Assembly: GCA_018697195.1 (NCBI GenBank)
Contig: CM031879.1
Span: 30,584,834 to 30,648,833 of the forward strand
DNA from: Certhia americana
Lineage: Eukaryota; Chordata; Aves; Passeriformes; Certhiidae
DNA length: 64,000 bases
Direction: 5' to 3'
Position 1 is the stretch's first letter. Every line of letters starts with the position of its first letter. Shown here in pieces: positions 62,334 to 64,000 of this stretch. Both the position numbers and the translations under genes were made by a program. Below the pieces are notes generated by a model, which made no database searches, was not told the origin of the DNA, and worked only from the letters and a program-made list of their open reading frames with translations.

Positions 62334-64000
62334 GGTGGGGAAAGCCACAAGGAGCTAGTGCATGATCTTCAAAGCACTGCACAGGCTATCCCATACTTTT
62401 AACTGACATCAGTATAGTTTTCCTTCCCTTTACCCATCAACCACCTCAGAATACTAATTTTTTCTCATCAGTGTGTGTTTCAAGGGTAGGGATAATTCTT
62501 CAACTGAGAAAAAGGAGATTCTTTACTCCACAGACTCAAATAGTCACAAAATACAATCACACCACCTACTGTACAAAATTAGTGTTTCCTAAACCAGTTA
62601 AAGCACCATACTTCCTTTATGCTTTGGAGACATGCATACACACATATATATCTTTATATATGCATATTTTAAACAGTGATAAACTTCTTTGACTAGGACA
62701 CATTTTATTTACTATGAAAAGATTACAAAATACAATCTCAGAGTGTTGAAATAAAATGCCCCACAGAAGGAGTAATCAGCACAGCAATTAGAAAAGAAAG
62801 ATTTGAAACACAGAGGAGTCTTCCCCTATTGAGAAGAGAAAGAAAAAAATAAAAAAGCAAACAAAAAAAATCCCAATTCATCTGAAATGTTGACTATATC
62901 AATAAGCATAAAATTCAGTCTTACAAAGAAATTATTTGGAGTAATGTGTTTCTGAACAGAAGAAATAGGTTCTTCCACAGAAGAGAGAGTGGTTGCAGCA
63001 GGGTAAAAGGTGTCACCTGCCACATTACCTGCTGTTACACACCTCTCTCCTTTAACACGTAAATTAAAAATAGTGTGGCTTCACAGGACAAAACAAGGGA
63101 AAGACAGGCACCTGAGTGAAAAGACACTGACTGACCTCCTCCAGGGCAGCATTACACACTCAGGGTGAGCAAGTTGCCCATATAGATCCACAAAGAAACC
63201 AGCCTGCATCAGACAATGGCAGCAACCATGTCTTTCTGCTTCCCTACCCACTGAGGGATGGTGGTGCCAACAGGAAAGAAAGATGCCAACCTTCCATCCT
63301 GCCAGTATGACAGCCCACAGTCCTTATAATCTGCTTCCATTCATAAACTGGAAAAAACCAAAAATTATTTTCTGAAGCATCTTCAGAATGGCCTTAGCAC
63401 AGCTGTTTGTCCCAGACGAGTCAGAACTCCAAGGCAGCATTTTGGAGTAGACAGCAGGCAGCAAGCAGAGCTATCTACATACTTTACTGAACATTTTTTT
63501 AAAGGAACGTTGCTCTCCCTGCTGTAGCACTGGAACCAGACATCTCCGAATATATGCCAAAAGAAAGGTCCACTTCCTGCTTCATGGCCTTCTAGTGTAA
63601 GTGGTGCCTGCTCCAACCTCAATGGTTGCTCCAGTCTCAGTTAATCACATTTTATCACTAAAGCTTAGATAAATATGTTTCTCTGTGTGATTCCTTCCCT
63701 TCTTGTGAAAGTTATTCTGGCTGGCACTTCTTTTCCCTTTTATGAAGGGAAGAAGCTTTTCCAGGAGGCTGGATGCTAAAGGAAAATTGCATCTCTTTTT
63801 TGTTGTTGTTGTTAATTTGCAAGCAGTATTTCTGCTTAAGGAGGCATGGCTTTTTCAATTACAGCAAAAAAAAAAAATTACTAAAATTGCTTAATCCTCT
63901 TACTTCCACATGCATGAAACTTTGCCCAGTCTTCTGGATTTACTGTACTTTTTAGACCATAACTAGCCATTGAATATAAAATGCCTTTCTGCCATAAAGA

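Larger units (their letters stand above)
51008..64000 (-). other. PPM1H: PPM1H intron 1 (at least 13.0 kb, 5' part outside the window)
   Basis: This is the sequence upstream of exon 2 in transcript order. Exon 1 and the promoter are not reached: I found no GC-rich first-exon region or matching N-terminal peptide before 64000. It contains a 32-bp palindrome (52567-52598), an A/C tract (54596-54656) and a CA repeat (55221-55238). A 39-bp tandem duplication (56837-56906), an AT-rich repeat (56996-57060) and a CR1 end (59640-59745) also lie here. Further along are another A/C tract (61345-61410), a 24-bp palindrome (62239-62262) and an A17 run (62317-62333). Open frames here are unremarkable. Confidence 0.85.

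Noticed and set aside
1..64000. CRISPR arrays, bacterial operons, integrated phage or an undescribed defence-type system
   Set aside because: Split coding exons, large introns and CR1 elements show vertebrate nuclear DNA. No regularly spaced repeats or compact gene clusters are present.

Overview
The window is a piece of vertebrate nuclear genome, almost certainly from a bird. The sequence is AT-rich and gene-sparse, with long introns and scattered 3' fragments of CR1 LINEs, the typical avian (sauropsid) retrotransposon. I cannot name the species.

The only protein-coding gene I can support is PPM1H, a PP2C-family (metal-dependent) Ser/Thr phosphatase, on the minus strand. Six internal coding exons are visible in transcription order from high to low coordinates: 51007-50839, 42278-41934, 35083-34971, 20133-20049, 13758-13640 and 617-554. 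By analogy with mammals I number them 2 to 7. Each has AG/GT splice borders, and the reading phases join without a break, giving 298 continuous codons. The first exon (N-terminus and promoter) lies beyond position 64000. The last exons, which carry the C-terminal catalytic motifs, lie before position 1. Everything else is intronic: introns of about 8.6, 6.9, 14.8, 6.3 and 13.0 kb, part of intron 1 (at least 13 kb), and 553 bases of intron 7.

The exons carry the core of the phosphatase. Exon 2 has the NED acidic motif at the start of the PP2C fold, and exon 3 has the DGH metal-binding motif. Exons 4/5 carry GDSR across a splice junction. Exons 6 and 7 encode the insertion that distinguishes the PPM1H/J/M group from simpler PP2Cs, probably most of its flap. 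In mammals PPM1H removes the phosphate that LRRK2 places on Rab GTPases.

The introns hold three CR1 fragments (about 37975-38477, 50169-50562 and 59640-59745), all in the gene's own orientation. They also hold homopolymer and CA/TA microsatellites, several A/C-only tracts, small tandem duplications and perfect palindromes of 32 and 24 bp. The most unusual stretch is an isolated GC- and CpG-rich island at about 37590-37990 in intron 3. It contains a G-rich 10-12 bp minisatellite and directly abuts the broken 3' end of a CR1. I see no RNA genes, no CRISPR array, no intact mobile element, no second protein-coding gene, and no evidence of an undescribed multi-gene system.
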